Source of the DNA: an uncultured Bacteroidales bacterium
Lineage (GTDB): Bacteria > Bacteroidota > Bacteroidia > Bacteroidales > UBA932
Assembly (NCBI GenBank): GCA_900316525.1
Contig: ONDF01000011.1
Location: 20,966 to 84,965, forward strand
Direction of reading: 5' to 3'
Length of the DNA stretch: 64,000 bases
Shown here: positions 54,995 to 63,119 of the stretch, one piece after another
How the letters are laid out: each line of letters starts with the position of its first letter
Position numbering within the stretch: position 1 is the stretch's first letter
Notes under the pieces: model-generated
Seen by the model: only the letters and a program-made list of their open reading frames with translations
The model's database searches: none
Told to the model about the DNA's origin: nothing
Made by a program: the position numbers and the translations under genes

Positions 54995-56077
54995 ATGAAA
55001 AAGCTTTTGTTCACCCTGGCCGCGCTGCTTGCGCTGGCGTCCTGCGCTGAGAAGAAGCCGGCCATCCCCCTGTACGGGTGGGACAGCATCGGCAAGAACC
55101 CGAACCTGGAAGAGGTGCGGGCCAAGTTCCAGAACTACAAGGCCCATGGTTTCACGGGCATTTGCGTCCAGGCGGACCTCGCCGACCTCCCGGCCATTTC
55201 GGCCATCGCCCATGAGGAAGGCCTCGAGTACCACGCCTGGAAGCCTTGCATGCTGCAAGGCGACAAGCCGCACGACTGGTACTGCGTGAACCGCCTCGGC
55301 CAGAGCGCGGACGAGTTCCCCGCCTACGTGCAGTACTACAAGGCCCTGGATCCGGCGAACCCGGAGGTCCAGGACTACATCGTGTCGATGCTCACGGAAA
55401 TCGCCGCCGTCCCCGACGTGGACTATGTCCAGCTGGACTACATCCGCTACGCCGACGCCATCCTGGCCCGCGGCCTGTGGGACAAGTACGGCCTGGACTT
55501 CTCCAACGGCCCGTACCCGGCCGCCGATTACTGCTACTGCGACCGCTGCGTGAGCGAGTTCAAGGAGCTCACCGGCATCGACATCCTCCAAGTGGAGGAC
55601 CCGCAGGCCGTGCCCGAGTGGACGGCGTTCCGTTGCGGGAAGGTCACCGCGCTGGTGTCGAAGGTGTGTGACGCGGTCCACGCGATGGGCAAGAAGGTCA
55701 GCGCCGACGTGTTCCCCGGCCCCAACTCCCTGGCGGTGCCGATGGTGCGCCAGCAGTGGGACCAGTGGCCCATCGACATGGTGTTTCCGATGAACTACAA
55801 CGACTTCTATCTGGAAGGGGCCGACTGGCTCGCCGACATCACGGCGGAAGAGGTGCAGGCGGCGGGCGACGTGCCCGTCATTTCCGGCCTGTTCATCTGC
55901 CGCGAATGGCAGCGCAAGGCCGAGATCAAGGACCCGGAAGGCCACGGGCTTCTCCCGTCGGAGATCGCCACGGCCGTGAAGGGGTCGATGGAGGCCGGCG
56001 CCGCGGGCATCTGCCTGTTTACTCCCGGGTCGATGACCGAGGAGCACTGGGCGGAGCTGGACAAGCTGGTTCTATAG
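54995..56077 (+). CDS. Lipoprotein with glycoside-hydrolase-like TIM barrel (GHL-type)
   Basis: This 360-residue protein has lipobox LASC (Cys19). The sequence runs as a TIM barrel: IPLYGWDSIGKNPNLEEVRA, HGFTGICVQADLADL, VDYVQLDYIRYADAI, MGKKVSADVFPGPN, IDMVFPMNYNDFYLEG and GAAGICLFTPGSM. LDYIRY and VSADVF resemble the DUF4015/GHL10 type of putative glycosidases, with Asp residues at strand ends. Two Cys pairs (CYCDRC) may bind metal or form disulphides. Substrate is unknown. Its end overlaps the opposite gene by 6 bases. Confidence 0.68.
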   Translation: MKKLLFTLAALLALASCAEKKPAIPLYGWDSIGKNPNLEEVRAKFQNYKAHGFTGICVQADLADLPAISAIAHEEGLEYHAWKPCMLQGDKPHDWYCVNRLGQSADEFPAYVQYYKALDPANPEVQDYIVSMLTEIAAVPDVDYVQLDYIRYADAILARGLWDKYGLDFSNGPYPAADYCYCDRCVSEFKELTGIDILQVEDPQAVPEWTAFRCGKVTALVSKVCDAVHAMGKKVSADVFPGPNSLAVPMVRQQWDQWPIDMVFPMNYNDFYLEGADWLADITAEEVQAAGDVPVISGLFICREWQRKAEIKDPEGHGLLPSEIATAVKGSMEAGAAGICLFTPGSMTEEHWAELDKLVL

Positions 56078-56596
56078 GTTGAACAATACCCCGATCAGGA
56101 TATCGCGGGCTTCCAGGCGTGCTTGCCAACGGGAGCTCGCGTTTCCGTTTCCATAGCCGGTTCGGTTCCAGCCGAAAAAGCCGATCTGCGTGGAGAGGGT
56201 GACGTTGCCGATGGGGAAGTAGATACCCGGCCGGAACCCCAGCGTCTGGGAATTGATGAGGGGCTCATACCCCCGGCGGCGGGTCCAGCGGGCGGCGAAA
56301 TAGGTGTCGCCGGTGAGGCCGAAACGCCCGTAGACGGGCAGATAGCCGCGGACATGCGGGATGAGGCCCATCGTGAAATCCGATTCGCTGGAGATGTTGT
56401 TCCAGTCGAAACCGGCGGCGAGACCGACCATCAGCCAGTCATTGACCCGTTTGCCCACTTCCGGGTACACGACGATGCTGGTGCCGTAGTTGCTGGCGCC
56501 GAACGAGATGTTTCCGCCGACATAGTATCGGTTGGGCTGGGCCTGGGCGGCGATGCCGGTCAGGAGGGCGGCCGCGAGGAGAATCCACTTTTTCAT
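56072..56596 (-). CDS. Outer-membrane beta-barrel protein
   Basis: This 174-residue protein has signal MKKWILLAAALLTGIAAQAQ. Alternating strands with aromatic girdles (RYYVGGNISFGASNYG, WLMVGLAAGFDWNN, TLSTQIGFFGWNRTGYG) fit an eight-stranded barrel of the OprF/OmpA-N or PorT-like type. There is no C-terminal peptidoglycan domain. Function is unknown. Confidence 0.78.
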   Translation of the reverse strand: MKKWILLAAALLTGIAAQAQPNRYYVGGNISFGASNYGTSIVVYPEVGKRVNDWLMVGLAAGFDWNNISSESDFTMGLIPHVRGYLPVYGRFGLTGDTYFAARWTRRRGYEPLINSQTLGFRPGIYFPIGNVTLSTQIGFFGWNRTGYGNGNASSRWQARLEARDILIGVLFNL

Positions 56597-56601
56597 ATTC
56601 G

Positions 56602-56631
56602 CAAAGATAGGCCATCCGCCGGATTTTGCAA
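56602..56631 (-). promoter_or_regulatory. Bacteroides-type promoter of the barrel gene
   Basis: On the minus strand, TTG (56631-56629, within a T-run) is followed after 19 bases by TATCTTTG (56609-56602). The start codon at 56596 is only 5 bases further on. Confidence 0.7.
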
Positions 56632-56655
56632 AAAGTTTCGTACATTCGTGGAACT

Positions 56656-59352
56656 ATGAAGAAGCTGGGGAAAATACTCATGGCGGGACTCTCCGTGGTC
56701 CTGGTGGCCGCCTGCGGCGGCCGTGAAACGCATTTCATGACGGACAGGGCGTACCGCGAAGCGGTGCACGCCGATTACGAAGCCCGGATGGCGGCGAACG
56801 ACAGCGCGCTGGCGCGGGTCGTGGCGCTTCCCGGCGACGAGCTGTCGCCCACAGAGCGGGAGGCGCTGGAATTCCTCTACGCGTATATGCCGCTGGCGGA
56901 CGCCGTGGATTATCCGGAGTCGTATTTCCTGGACCAGGTGCGGGCGACGTTCCTCATCCGGGAGGAGATGGGCTGGAAGGTGCCGGAGCGCGAGTTCCGC
57001 CACTTCGTGCTGCCCCTCCGCGTGAACAACGAGAACCTGGACACGTCCCGCGTCGCCTTCAACCGGGAGATTGCCCCGCGCGTGAAGGGGATGTCCATGA
57101 AAGACGCCATCCTGGAGGTGAACCACTGGTGCCACGAGAAGATGACCTACCAGCCGTCGGACGCGCGGACCTCGTCCCCGCTGGCCTCGCTGACGAACGC
57201 GCTGGGCCGGTGCGGCGAGGAATCGACCTTCTGCGTCGCCGCGCTGCGGTCCGTGGGCATTCCCGCCCGGCAGGTGTACACCCCGCGCTGGGCCCATACC
57301 GACGACAACCACGCCTGGGTGGAGGCCTGGGCCGACGGGCAGTGGCACTTCCTCGGCGCCTGCGAGCCGGAGCCGGTGCTCGACCTCGGCTGGTTCAACG
57401 CCCCCGCCTCCCGCTCGATGCTGATGCACACCAAGGTCTTCGGCCGCTATGACGGTCCGGAGGAGGTCGTGCTCGAGAGCCCGAACTATACGGAGGTCAA
57501 CCTCATCGACAACTACGCCACCACCGCCCGGGCCGACTTCCGGGTGGTCGACGCCGCCGGGAAGCCCGTGGAGGGCGCCCGCGTGGACTTCTGCATCTAC
57601 AATTACGCGGAGTTCTATCCGGCCGTGTCCAAGTACACGGACGCCGACGGCCGCACCTTCCTTTCCTCCGGCCTCGGCGACCTGCTCATCTGGGCCTCGA
57701 AGGACGGCGCCTACGGCTACGCCAAGTGCTCCTTCGGCAAGGACCAGGAAGTGACCGTCACGCTGGACCGGTCCCTGAGCTTGTCGAAGGGCCGGTCCGA
57801 TGCGGATTCTTTCGACATCGTCCCCCCGCCGGAGAACGTCCGGCTGCCGGAGGTGACACCGGCGCAGCGGGCGGAGAACGACCGCCGCTTCGCCTACGAG
57901 GATTCCCTCCGCCACGCTTACGAAGCCACTTTCCCGACGCATGAGGAGGCCTTGGCCTTCACGCAGGAGCACGGCTACGGCCACCACATGGTCTTCCCCA
58001 TCGAGTGGGCCCGCGGCAACTGGCGCACCATCGAGGCCTTCATGTCGATGGCCGACGACCACGAGCGCGTGGAGCATCTCTTCCTGACCTTGAGCCGGAA
58101 GGATTTTCACGACATTACGCTGGAGAACCTGATGGACAGCTATCTGGACCACGACGCCGTCCTCGGCCCGCGCGTGGAGAACGAGTTCCTGAGCCCGTAC
58201 AAGACCTTCTTCGGGAATGTCGAGCAGCTGGAGGACCTGAAGGATCCGCAGGAAGTCGTGACCTGGGTCCGGAGCAACATCACCGTCCTGGACGACCCGC
58301 TGGCCTGGGACATCCCGATGTCGCCCATCGGCGTTTTCCGGAGCGAGCTGGCCACGCCGCGTTCCCGGGGCATCTTCTTCGTCGCCCTGGCCCGCGCCCG
58401 CGGCATCGAGGCGCAGAAGAACCCCGTGAACGGCAAGATCCAGTACCGCACCGACGGCGACTGGCTGGACGTGGACTTTGACGGCGCCGGCCCGGCCGTG
58501 GCCGCCCCGAAGGGCACGCTCCGCCTCACTTACACCCCGGACAAGGTCGTCGACAACCCCCGCTATTACAGCCACTTCTCCCTCTCCAAGATCGAGAACG
58601 GACGCCCGCGCCTGATGGAATTCGACGAGGGTGACGTGGATATGGGCGGCGGCATGGACTGGGCCCATGTGTTCAAGAAGGGCTATCCGCTGGAGGAGGG
58701 CCGCTACCTGCTCGTCTCCGGCAACCGTCTATCCAGCGGCACCGTCCCGGTGTCGATGGTGTTCTTGGACGTTGTCGCCGGTCAGGAGACCGTTTGCGAC
58801 CTCGTCCTCCGCGCCAGCGAGAACGAAGTCCCGGTCCTCGGCTCCTTCGACGCCGAAACGAAGTTCCGCCCGGTTGAACTGGCGAAGAGCGAGTATGGCG
58901 ATGTGATTGCCGAAGAAGCGAAGCCGGAGGCATCACTCCTCTCCGCCGTCGGCCGCGGCCACTACGCCCTGGCCATTCTCGAGCCGGGCAAGGAGCCCAC
59001 GAACCACGTCCTCCGCGACCTCGCGGTCGCCCGCGAGAAACTCGAGGCCTGGGGCCGTCCGATCGTGCTCCTGTGCGCCTCGGAAGCGGCTATGCACCGC
59101 CTCCAGGTGGAGATGTCCGAGGGCCGCTACGGCATTCTGCCCGATACCATCGTCCTGGGCCTGGATGCGGACGGCGCCGTGCAGAAGGGCATCGAGAAGG
59201 GGATGAAAGTCGGCCCGGAAAGCGCTTCGGGCGCCCCTTCCCGCCTCCCGCTCGTCATCCTCGCGGACTCCTTCAACCGCGTGTTCTTCCTGTCCGAAGG
59301 CTACACCATCGGACTCGGTGAGCAGCTGGCTGCCACCGTTGCAAAACTCTAG
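56656..59352 (+). CDS. Transglutaminase-like lipoprotein
   Basis: This 898-residue protein has lipobox VAAC. The transglutaminase-like core has Cys186 in GRCGEESTFCVAALRS and His in DDNHAWVEAW, plus an Asp shortly after. An Ig-like/carboxypeptidase-regulatory domain (FRVVDAAGKPVEGARVDF) follows. The second half has a four-helix region and a further repeat-like fold, probably a degenerate second transglutaminase unit (PLAWDIPMSPIGVFRSELA). A palindrome at 57765-57798 adds LDRSLSLSKGRSD. Such proteins cleave or cross-link peptides in the periplasm; the substrate is unknown. Confidence 0.78.
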   Translation: MKKLGKILMAGLSVVLVAACGGRETHFMTDRAYREAVHADYEARMAANDSALARVVALPGDELSPTEREALEFLYAYMPLADAVDYPESYFLDQVRATFLIREEMGWKVPEREFRHFVLPLRVNNENLDTSRVAFNREIAPRVKGMSMKDAILEVNHWCHEKMTYQPSDARTSSPLASLTNALGRCGEESTFCVAALRSVGIPARQVYTPRWAHTDDNHAWVEAWADGQWHFLGACEPEPVLDLGWFNAPASRSMLMHTKVFGRYDGPEEVVLESPNYTEVNLIDNYATTARADFRVVDAAGKPVEGARVDFCIYNYAEFYPAVSKYTDADGRTFLSSGLGDLLIWASKDGAYGYAKCSFGKDQEVTVTLDRSLSLSKGRSDADSFDIVPPPENVRLPEVTPAQRAENDRRFAYEDSLRHAYEATFPTHEEALAFTQEHGYGHHMVFPIEWARGNWRTIEAFMSMADDHERVEHLFLTLSRKDFHDITLENLMDSYLDHDAVLGPRVENEFLSPYKTFFGNVEQLEDLKDPQEVVTWVRSNITVLDDPLAWDIPMSPIGVFRSELATPRSRGIFFVALARARGIEAQKNPVNGKIQYRTDGDWLDVDFDGAGPAVAAPKGTLRLTYTPDKVVDNPRYYSHFSLSKIENGRPRLMEFDEGDVDMGGGMDWAHVFKKGYPLEEGRYLLVSGNRLSSGTVPVSMVFLDVVAGQETVCDLVLRASENEVPVLGSFDAETKFRPVELAKSEYGDVIAEEAKPEASLLSAVGRGHYALAILEPGKEPTNHVLRDLAVAREKLEAWGRPIVLLCASEAAMHRLQVEMSEGRYGILPDTIVLGLDADGAVQKGIEKGMKVGPESASGAPSRLPLVILADSFNRVFFLSEGYTIGLGEQLAATVAKL
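57765..57798 (+). repeat. 34-bp palindrome inserted in frame in the transglutaminase-like gene
   Basis: GGACCGG at the left arm and CCGGTCC at the right flank a CCCTGAGCTTGTCGAAGGG core. This core is a repeat type that I recall from many unrelated bacterial genomes. It lies at the border between two domains, where extra residues are tolerated. Confidence 0.8.
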
Positions 59353-59365
59353 ATCAAGGAAAGGA

Positions 59366-60160
59366 CTAGGTCAACAGGTTGGTCAGGTCGATGAAGTCTT
59401 CCACGGATAAGGTTTCCGGCCGGCGTTCGAACACCGGGTTGGCGGTGAAGGCCGCCTTTTCCTCGTCGGTCCATCCCTTGCGGGCGGCCTTGGCGGCGAT
59501 AAGGGGTTTGAGCGGGTTCCGCATCATCTTCCGGCGCTGGCCGAAGGCGGTTTTCACGACGGCCCGGAAGAGGCTCTCGTCGCAGCCCAGGTCCGTGCGG
59601 CCGTTCCGCGTGAGGCGGATGACGGCCGATTCCACCTTGGGCGGCGGGGCGAAGCAGCCCGAGCCCACGCTGAACAGGTACTCGATGTCATACCAGGCCT
59701 GCAGCAGCACCGACAGGATGCCGTAGGTCTTGGACCCCGGCCCTTCGGCGATGCGCTCGGCGACCTCCTTCTGGATCATGCACACGACTTCCGGGATGCT
59801 TTCGCGGTAGTCCAGGACCTTGAAAAAGATCTGCGAGGAGATGTTGTACGGGAAATTGCCGATGACGGAGAACCGCTCCGGGAAGATCTTCTCCAGCTTC
59901 AGCCGCAGGAAATCGGCCTGCAGGAGCTTTCCCTGCATGCCGGCGAAGTGCGTGAGGAGGTAGTCCACGGATTCCCCGTCGATCTCCACGAGCTTCAGGT
60001 CGATGTCCTCCCGCTGCAGCAGATACTGGGTCAATACCCCCATTCCGGGGCCCACTTCCAAGGCCTCGCAGGGGCCGTGCAGCGCGGCGACGATGTCCTG
60101 CGCGATGCGCTGGTCGGTGAGAAAATGCTGGCCGAGGGCCTTCTTGGCGCGTACTTCCAT
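59366..60160 (-). CDS. rsmA: 16S rRNA dimethyladenosine transferase
   Basis: This 264-residue protein has KKALGQHFLTDQRIAQDI, SAM-binding EVGPGMGVLTQYLL, NFPYNISSQIFFK (motif IV) and CFAPPPKVESAVIRL, all standard for KsgA. It dimethylates two adenines in helix 45 of 16S rRNA. It is divergent from aspS over a short promoter region. Confidence 0.95.
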   Translation of the reverse strand: MEVRAKKALGQHFLTDQRIAQDIVAALHGPCEALEVGPGMGVLTQYLLQREDIDLKLVEIDGESVDYLLTHFAGMQGKLLQADFLRLKLEKIFPERFSVIGNFPYNISSQIFFKVLDYRESIPEVVCMIQKEVAERIAEGPGSKTYGILSVLLQAWYDIEYLFSVGSGCFAPPPKVESAVIRLTRNGRTDLGCDESLFRAVVKTAFGQRRKMMRNPLKPLIAAKAARKGWTDEEKAAFTANPVFERRPETLSVEDFIDLTNLLT

Positions 60161-60179
60161 ATCAAATCGGTTATCCCTG

Positions 60180-60210
60180 CAAAGATACTCATATTTTTTT
60201 GCTAATTTTG
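60180..60210. promoter_or_regulatory. Divergent -7 boxes of rsmA and aspS
   Basis: On the minus strand, TATCTTTG (60187-60180) precedes rsmA by 19 bases. On the plus strand, TAATTTTG (60203-60210) precedes aspS by 34 bases. The two are separated by an AT-rich stretch. Confidence 0.55.
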
Positions 60211-60244
60211 TAAGTTAATCCGAAGTTAAACCGAAGATAAAGAT

Positions 60245-62017
60245 ATGTATCGTACACACACTTGCGGAGAACTCCGCATCGGCAACAAGGGAGAGCGCGT
60301 GACGCTCGCCGGATGGGTCCAGAAAGCCCGCAAACTGGGCGGCATGACCTTCATCGACCTCCGGGACCGTTATGGCATCACCCAGCTGGTCGTGGAGGCC
60401 GACGCGCCCGCCGACCTGGTGGACACCGCCACCTCCCTCGGCCGTGAATTCGTGATCCAGGCGGTCGGCGAGGTCGTCGAGCGCCAGGCCAAGAACAGCA
60501 AGATGCCCACCGGCGACATCGAGATCAAGGTGTCGGCCATCCACATCCTGAACAAGTCCGTCACTCCGCCCTTCACCATCGAGGACGAATCCGACGGCGG
60601 CGACGACATCCGGATGAAATACCGTTACCTGGACCTCCGCCGCGGTCCGCTCCGCCGGGCTTTGACCCTGCGGCACCGCGTGGCCCACGAGATCCGCAAC
60701 TTCCTGGACGCCAAGGGCTTCATGGAGATTGAGACCCCGTACCTGATCAAGTCCACGCCGGAAGGCGCCCGCGACTTCGTGGTCCCGTCCCGCATGAATC
60801 CGGGCCAGTTCTACGCCCTCCCGCAGAGCCCCCAGACCTTCAAGCAGCTGCTGATGGTGGCCGGCTATGACCGCTACTTCCAGATCGTCCGCTGCTTCCG
60901 CGACGAGGACCTCCGCGCGGACCGGCAGCCGGAATTCACCCAGATCGACTGCGAAATGTCCTTCGTGGAGCAGGAAGATGTCCTGAACAACTTCGAGGAG
61001 ATGATGCGCACCCTGTTCAAGAACGTCCTGGGCGTCGACATCCCCAACCCGCTCCCGCGGATGACCTGGTACGACGCGATGGACAACTACGGCTCCGACA
61101 AGCCGGACGTCCGTTTCGGGATGAAGATCCACGAACTGACGGACGTGGCGAAGGGCAAGGGCTTCGGCGTGCTGGACGGCGCGGCCTACATCGGCGCGAT
61201 CGCCGTGCCCGGCGCGGCCGAATACACCCGCAAGCAGGTGGACGAGCTCACCGAGTGGGTCAAGCGCCCGCAGGTGGGCGCCAAGGGCCTCATCTACATC
61301 CGTGTCAATGCGGACGGCTCCTTCAAGTCCTCCATCGACAAGTTCTACGGCCCCGAGGACCTCGCGAAGATCGCGGCGGCCGCCGAGGCGCAGCCCGGTG
61401 ACCTCCTCCTCGTGATGTCCGGCGACAACAAGCGCAAGGTCCAGACCATGCTCGGCGTCCTGCGCCTGGAGATGGGCAACCGCCTGGGCTTCCGTGACCC
61501 GAAGGTCTTCGCCCCGCTGTGGATCGTGGACTTCCCGCTCCTGGAGTGGGACGACGAGACCCAGCGCTTCTATGCGATGCACCACCCGTTCACGGCCCCT
61601 AAGCCGGAGCACGAGAAGTGGTTCTATTCCAATGCGAAGGAGGACCTCGAGCGCGTCTGCGCCAATGCTTACGACTTCGTCCTGAACGGCTCCGAGCTCG
61701 GCGGCGGCTCCATCCGGATCCACAACGCCGACATGCAGAAGCGCATGTTCGAGGTGCTGGGCATCGGCCCGGAGGAGGCGGAACTCAAGTTCGGCTTCAT
61801 CATCAACGCCTTCAAGTTTGGCGCCCCGCCGCACGGCGGCCTCGCCTTCGGCTTCGACCGCGTGTGCGCCCTGATGGGCGGCTCCGACTCCATCCGCGAC
61901 TACATCGCGTTCCCGAAGAACAACCAGGGCCGCGACGTGATGATCGACTCCCCGTCGGAGATCGACCAGGTCCAGCTGGACGAGCTCCAGATCGCCCTGA
62001 ATGTCAAGCCTGAATAA
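60245..62017 (+). CDS. aspS: Aspartyl-tRNA synthetase
   Basis: This 590-residue class II enzyme has an N-terminal OB fold ([20 protein letters not shown]), motif 2 ([20 protein letters not shown]), the bacterial GAD insertion (residues ~290-415) and motif 3 ([15 protein letters not shown]). It charges tRNA-Asp. The bacterial-type insertion is complete. murB begins at the base after its stop. Confidence 0.97.
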   Translation: MYRTHTCGELRIGNKGERVTLAGWVQKARKLGGMTFIDLRDRYGITQLVVEADAPADLVDTATSLGREFVIQAVGEVVERQAKNSKMPTGDIEIKVSAIHILNKSVTPPFTIEDESDGGDDIRMKYRYLDLRRGPLRRALTLRHRVAHEIRNFLDAKGFMEIETPYLIKSTPEGARDFVVPSRMNPGQFYALPQSPQTFKQLLMVAGYDRYFQIVRCFRDEDLRADRQPEFTQIDCEMSFVEQEDVLNNFEEMMRTLFKNVLGVDIPNPLPRMTWYDAMDNYGSDKPDVRFGMKIHELTDVAKGKGFGVLDGAAYIGAIAVPGAAEYTRKQVDELTEWVKRPQVGAKGLIYIRVNADGSFKSSIDKFYGPEDLAKIAAAAEAQPGDLLLVMSGDNKRKVQTMLGVLRLEMGNRLGFRDPKVFAPLWIVDFPLLEWDDETQRFYAMHHPFTAPKPEHEKWFYSNAKEDLERVCANAYDFVLNGSELGGGSIRIHNADMQKRMFEVLGIGPEEAELKFGFIINAFKFGAPPHGGLAFGFDRVCALMGGSDSIRDYIAFPKNNQGRDVMIDSPSEIDQVQLDELQIALNVKPE

Positions 62018-63118
62018 GTGATTATCAGGCACGAAGCATACGACCTTTCCCGGCAGAACACCTTCGGTATGAGGGTGTCCTGCCGTTTGTATGTGGAGGT
62101 CACGGAGCTGGAGGACCTGCTGACGCTGGACTTCGACGCCCTCCCGCAGCCCCTCTTCGTGATGGGCGGCGGCTCCAACCTCCTCTTCACCGGCGACTTC
62201 CCCGGCACGGTGCTGCATATGGCCAACCAGGGGATCACATTGAATCCTGTCATTTCGACCAAGGCCGAAGGCCGCGCGGAGAAATCTGCCACTGTCGCCG
62301 CAGGCGTCGTCTTCGACGACTTCTGCGCCTGGGCGGCCGCCGAGGGCCTCTGGGGCCCGGAGAACCTGTCGCTGATTCCTGGCGAGGTGGGCGCCAGCGC
62401 GGTGCAGAACATCGGCGCGTACGGCGTGGAGGCGAAGGACATCATCGACACGGTCCATGCCTTCGACCGGCAGGAGCGCCGCTTCGTGGACATTCCGGGA
62501 GCGGACTGCGGCTACGGCTACCGCACCTCGCTTTTCAAGACCGCCTGGAAAGGCCGCTACATCATCACCGCCGTCACCTTCCGCCTCTCCACCGCCCCCC
62601 AGCCCAAGCTGGACTACGGCGGCGTCCGCAAGGCGCTGGAGGCGAGATTCCCGGTCAAGCCGGGAATGACGGAGGAGGAGGTCGTCATGCCCGACCTGAT
62701 CGGGCATCTCACGCCGCAAATGATCCGCGAGACCGTCATCGGCATCCGGGAGCAGAAGCTGCCGGACCCGAAGGAGACCGGAAGCGCGGGGAGCTTTTTT
62801 TGCAACCCGGTCATCGACAGGGAGCACTTCGAGCGGATCGTCGCCATCGCGAAAGCGGAGAACGGCCCGGAATATGAAGTGCCGCACTATGACGTGGGGG
62901 ACCGCGTGAAAGTTCCTGCCGCCTGGATGATCGACCAGTGCGGGTTCAAGGGCATGCGGCTCGGCGGCGCGCAGGTGTACCCCAAGCAGCCGCTCGTGAT
63001 CGTCAACGCGACCGGGACGGCCACCCCGGAAGAGATCGTCGCCCTGGAACAGCGCGTCATCGGCACGATCAAGGAAAAATACGGTATTGAACTCCACCCT
63101 GAAGTAGAGCACGTGTAA
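62018..63118 (+). CDS. murB: UDP-N-acetylenolpyruvoylglucosamine reductase with three element insertions
   Basis: This 366-residue protein uses a GTG start directly after the aspS stop. FAD-binding marks are LFVMGGGSNLLF and GEVGASAVQNIGAYG; catalytic Ser lies in GSAGSFFCNPVI. It makes UDP-MurNAc from the MurA product, and murA follows one base later. Three stretches look foreign: VISTKAEGRAEKS near residue 77, and FPVKPGMTEEEVVMPDLIGHL near 210-231. Each maps to a palindromic element (62248-62287, 62645-62670, 62684-62709). The protein is somewhat longer than relatives, and the insertions fall beside surface loops. Confidence 0.93.
   Translation: MIIRHEAYDLSRQNTFGMRVSCRLYVEVTELEDLLTLDFDALPQPLFVMGGGSNLLFTGDFPGTVLHMANQGITLNPVISTKAEGRAEKSATVAAGVVFDDFCAWAAAEGLWGPENLSLIPGEVGASAVQNIGAYGVEAKDIIDTVHAFDRQERRFVDIPGADCGYGYRTSLFKTAWKGRYIITAVTFRLSTAPQPKLDYGGVRKALEARFPVKPGMTEEEVVMPDLIGHLTPQMIRETVIGIREQKLPDPKETGSAGSFFCNPVIDREHFERIVAIAKAENGPEYEVPHYDVGDRVKVPAAWMIDQCGFKGMRLGGAQVYPKQPLVIVNATGTATPEEIVALEQRVIGTIKEKYGIELHPEVEHV
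62248..62287 (+). repeat. 40-bp GTCAT...ATCT element inside murB (copy 1)
   Basis: It matches the MFS-gene copy (7617-7656) except for one base in the GGCCGCGCGG stretch. It lies in the same codon phase. Confidence 0.9.
62645..62709. repeat. Two further palindromic elements inside murB
   Basis: The first, AGATTCCCGG...CCGGGAATGAC (62645-62670), is the reverse orientation. The second, GTCATGCCCGA...TCGGGCATCT (62684-62709), is forward. They have different stems but the same GTCAT and ATCT ends. The frame stays open. Confidence 0.85.
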
Positions 63119-63119
63119 T

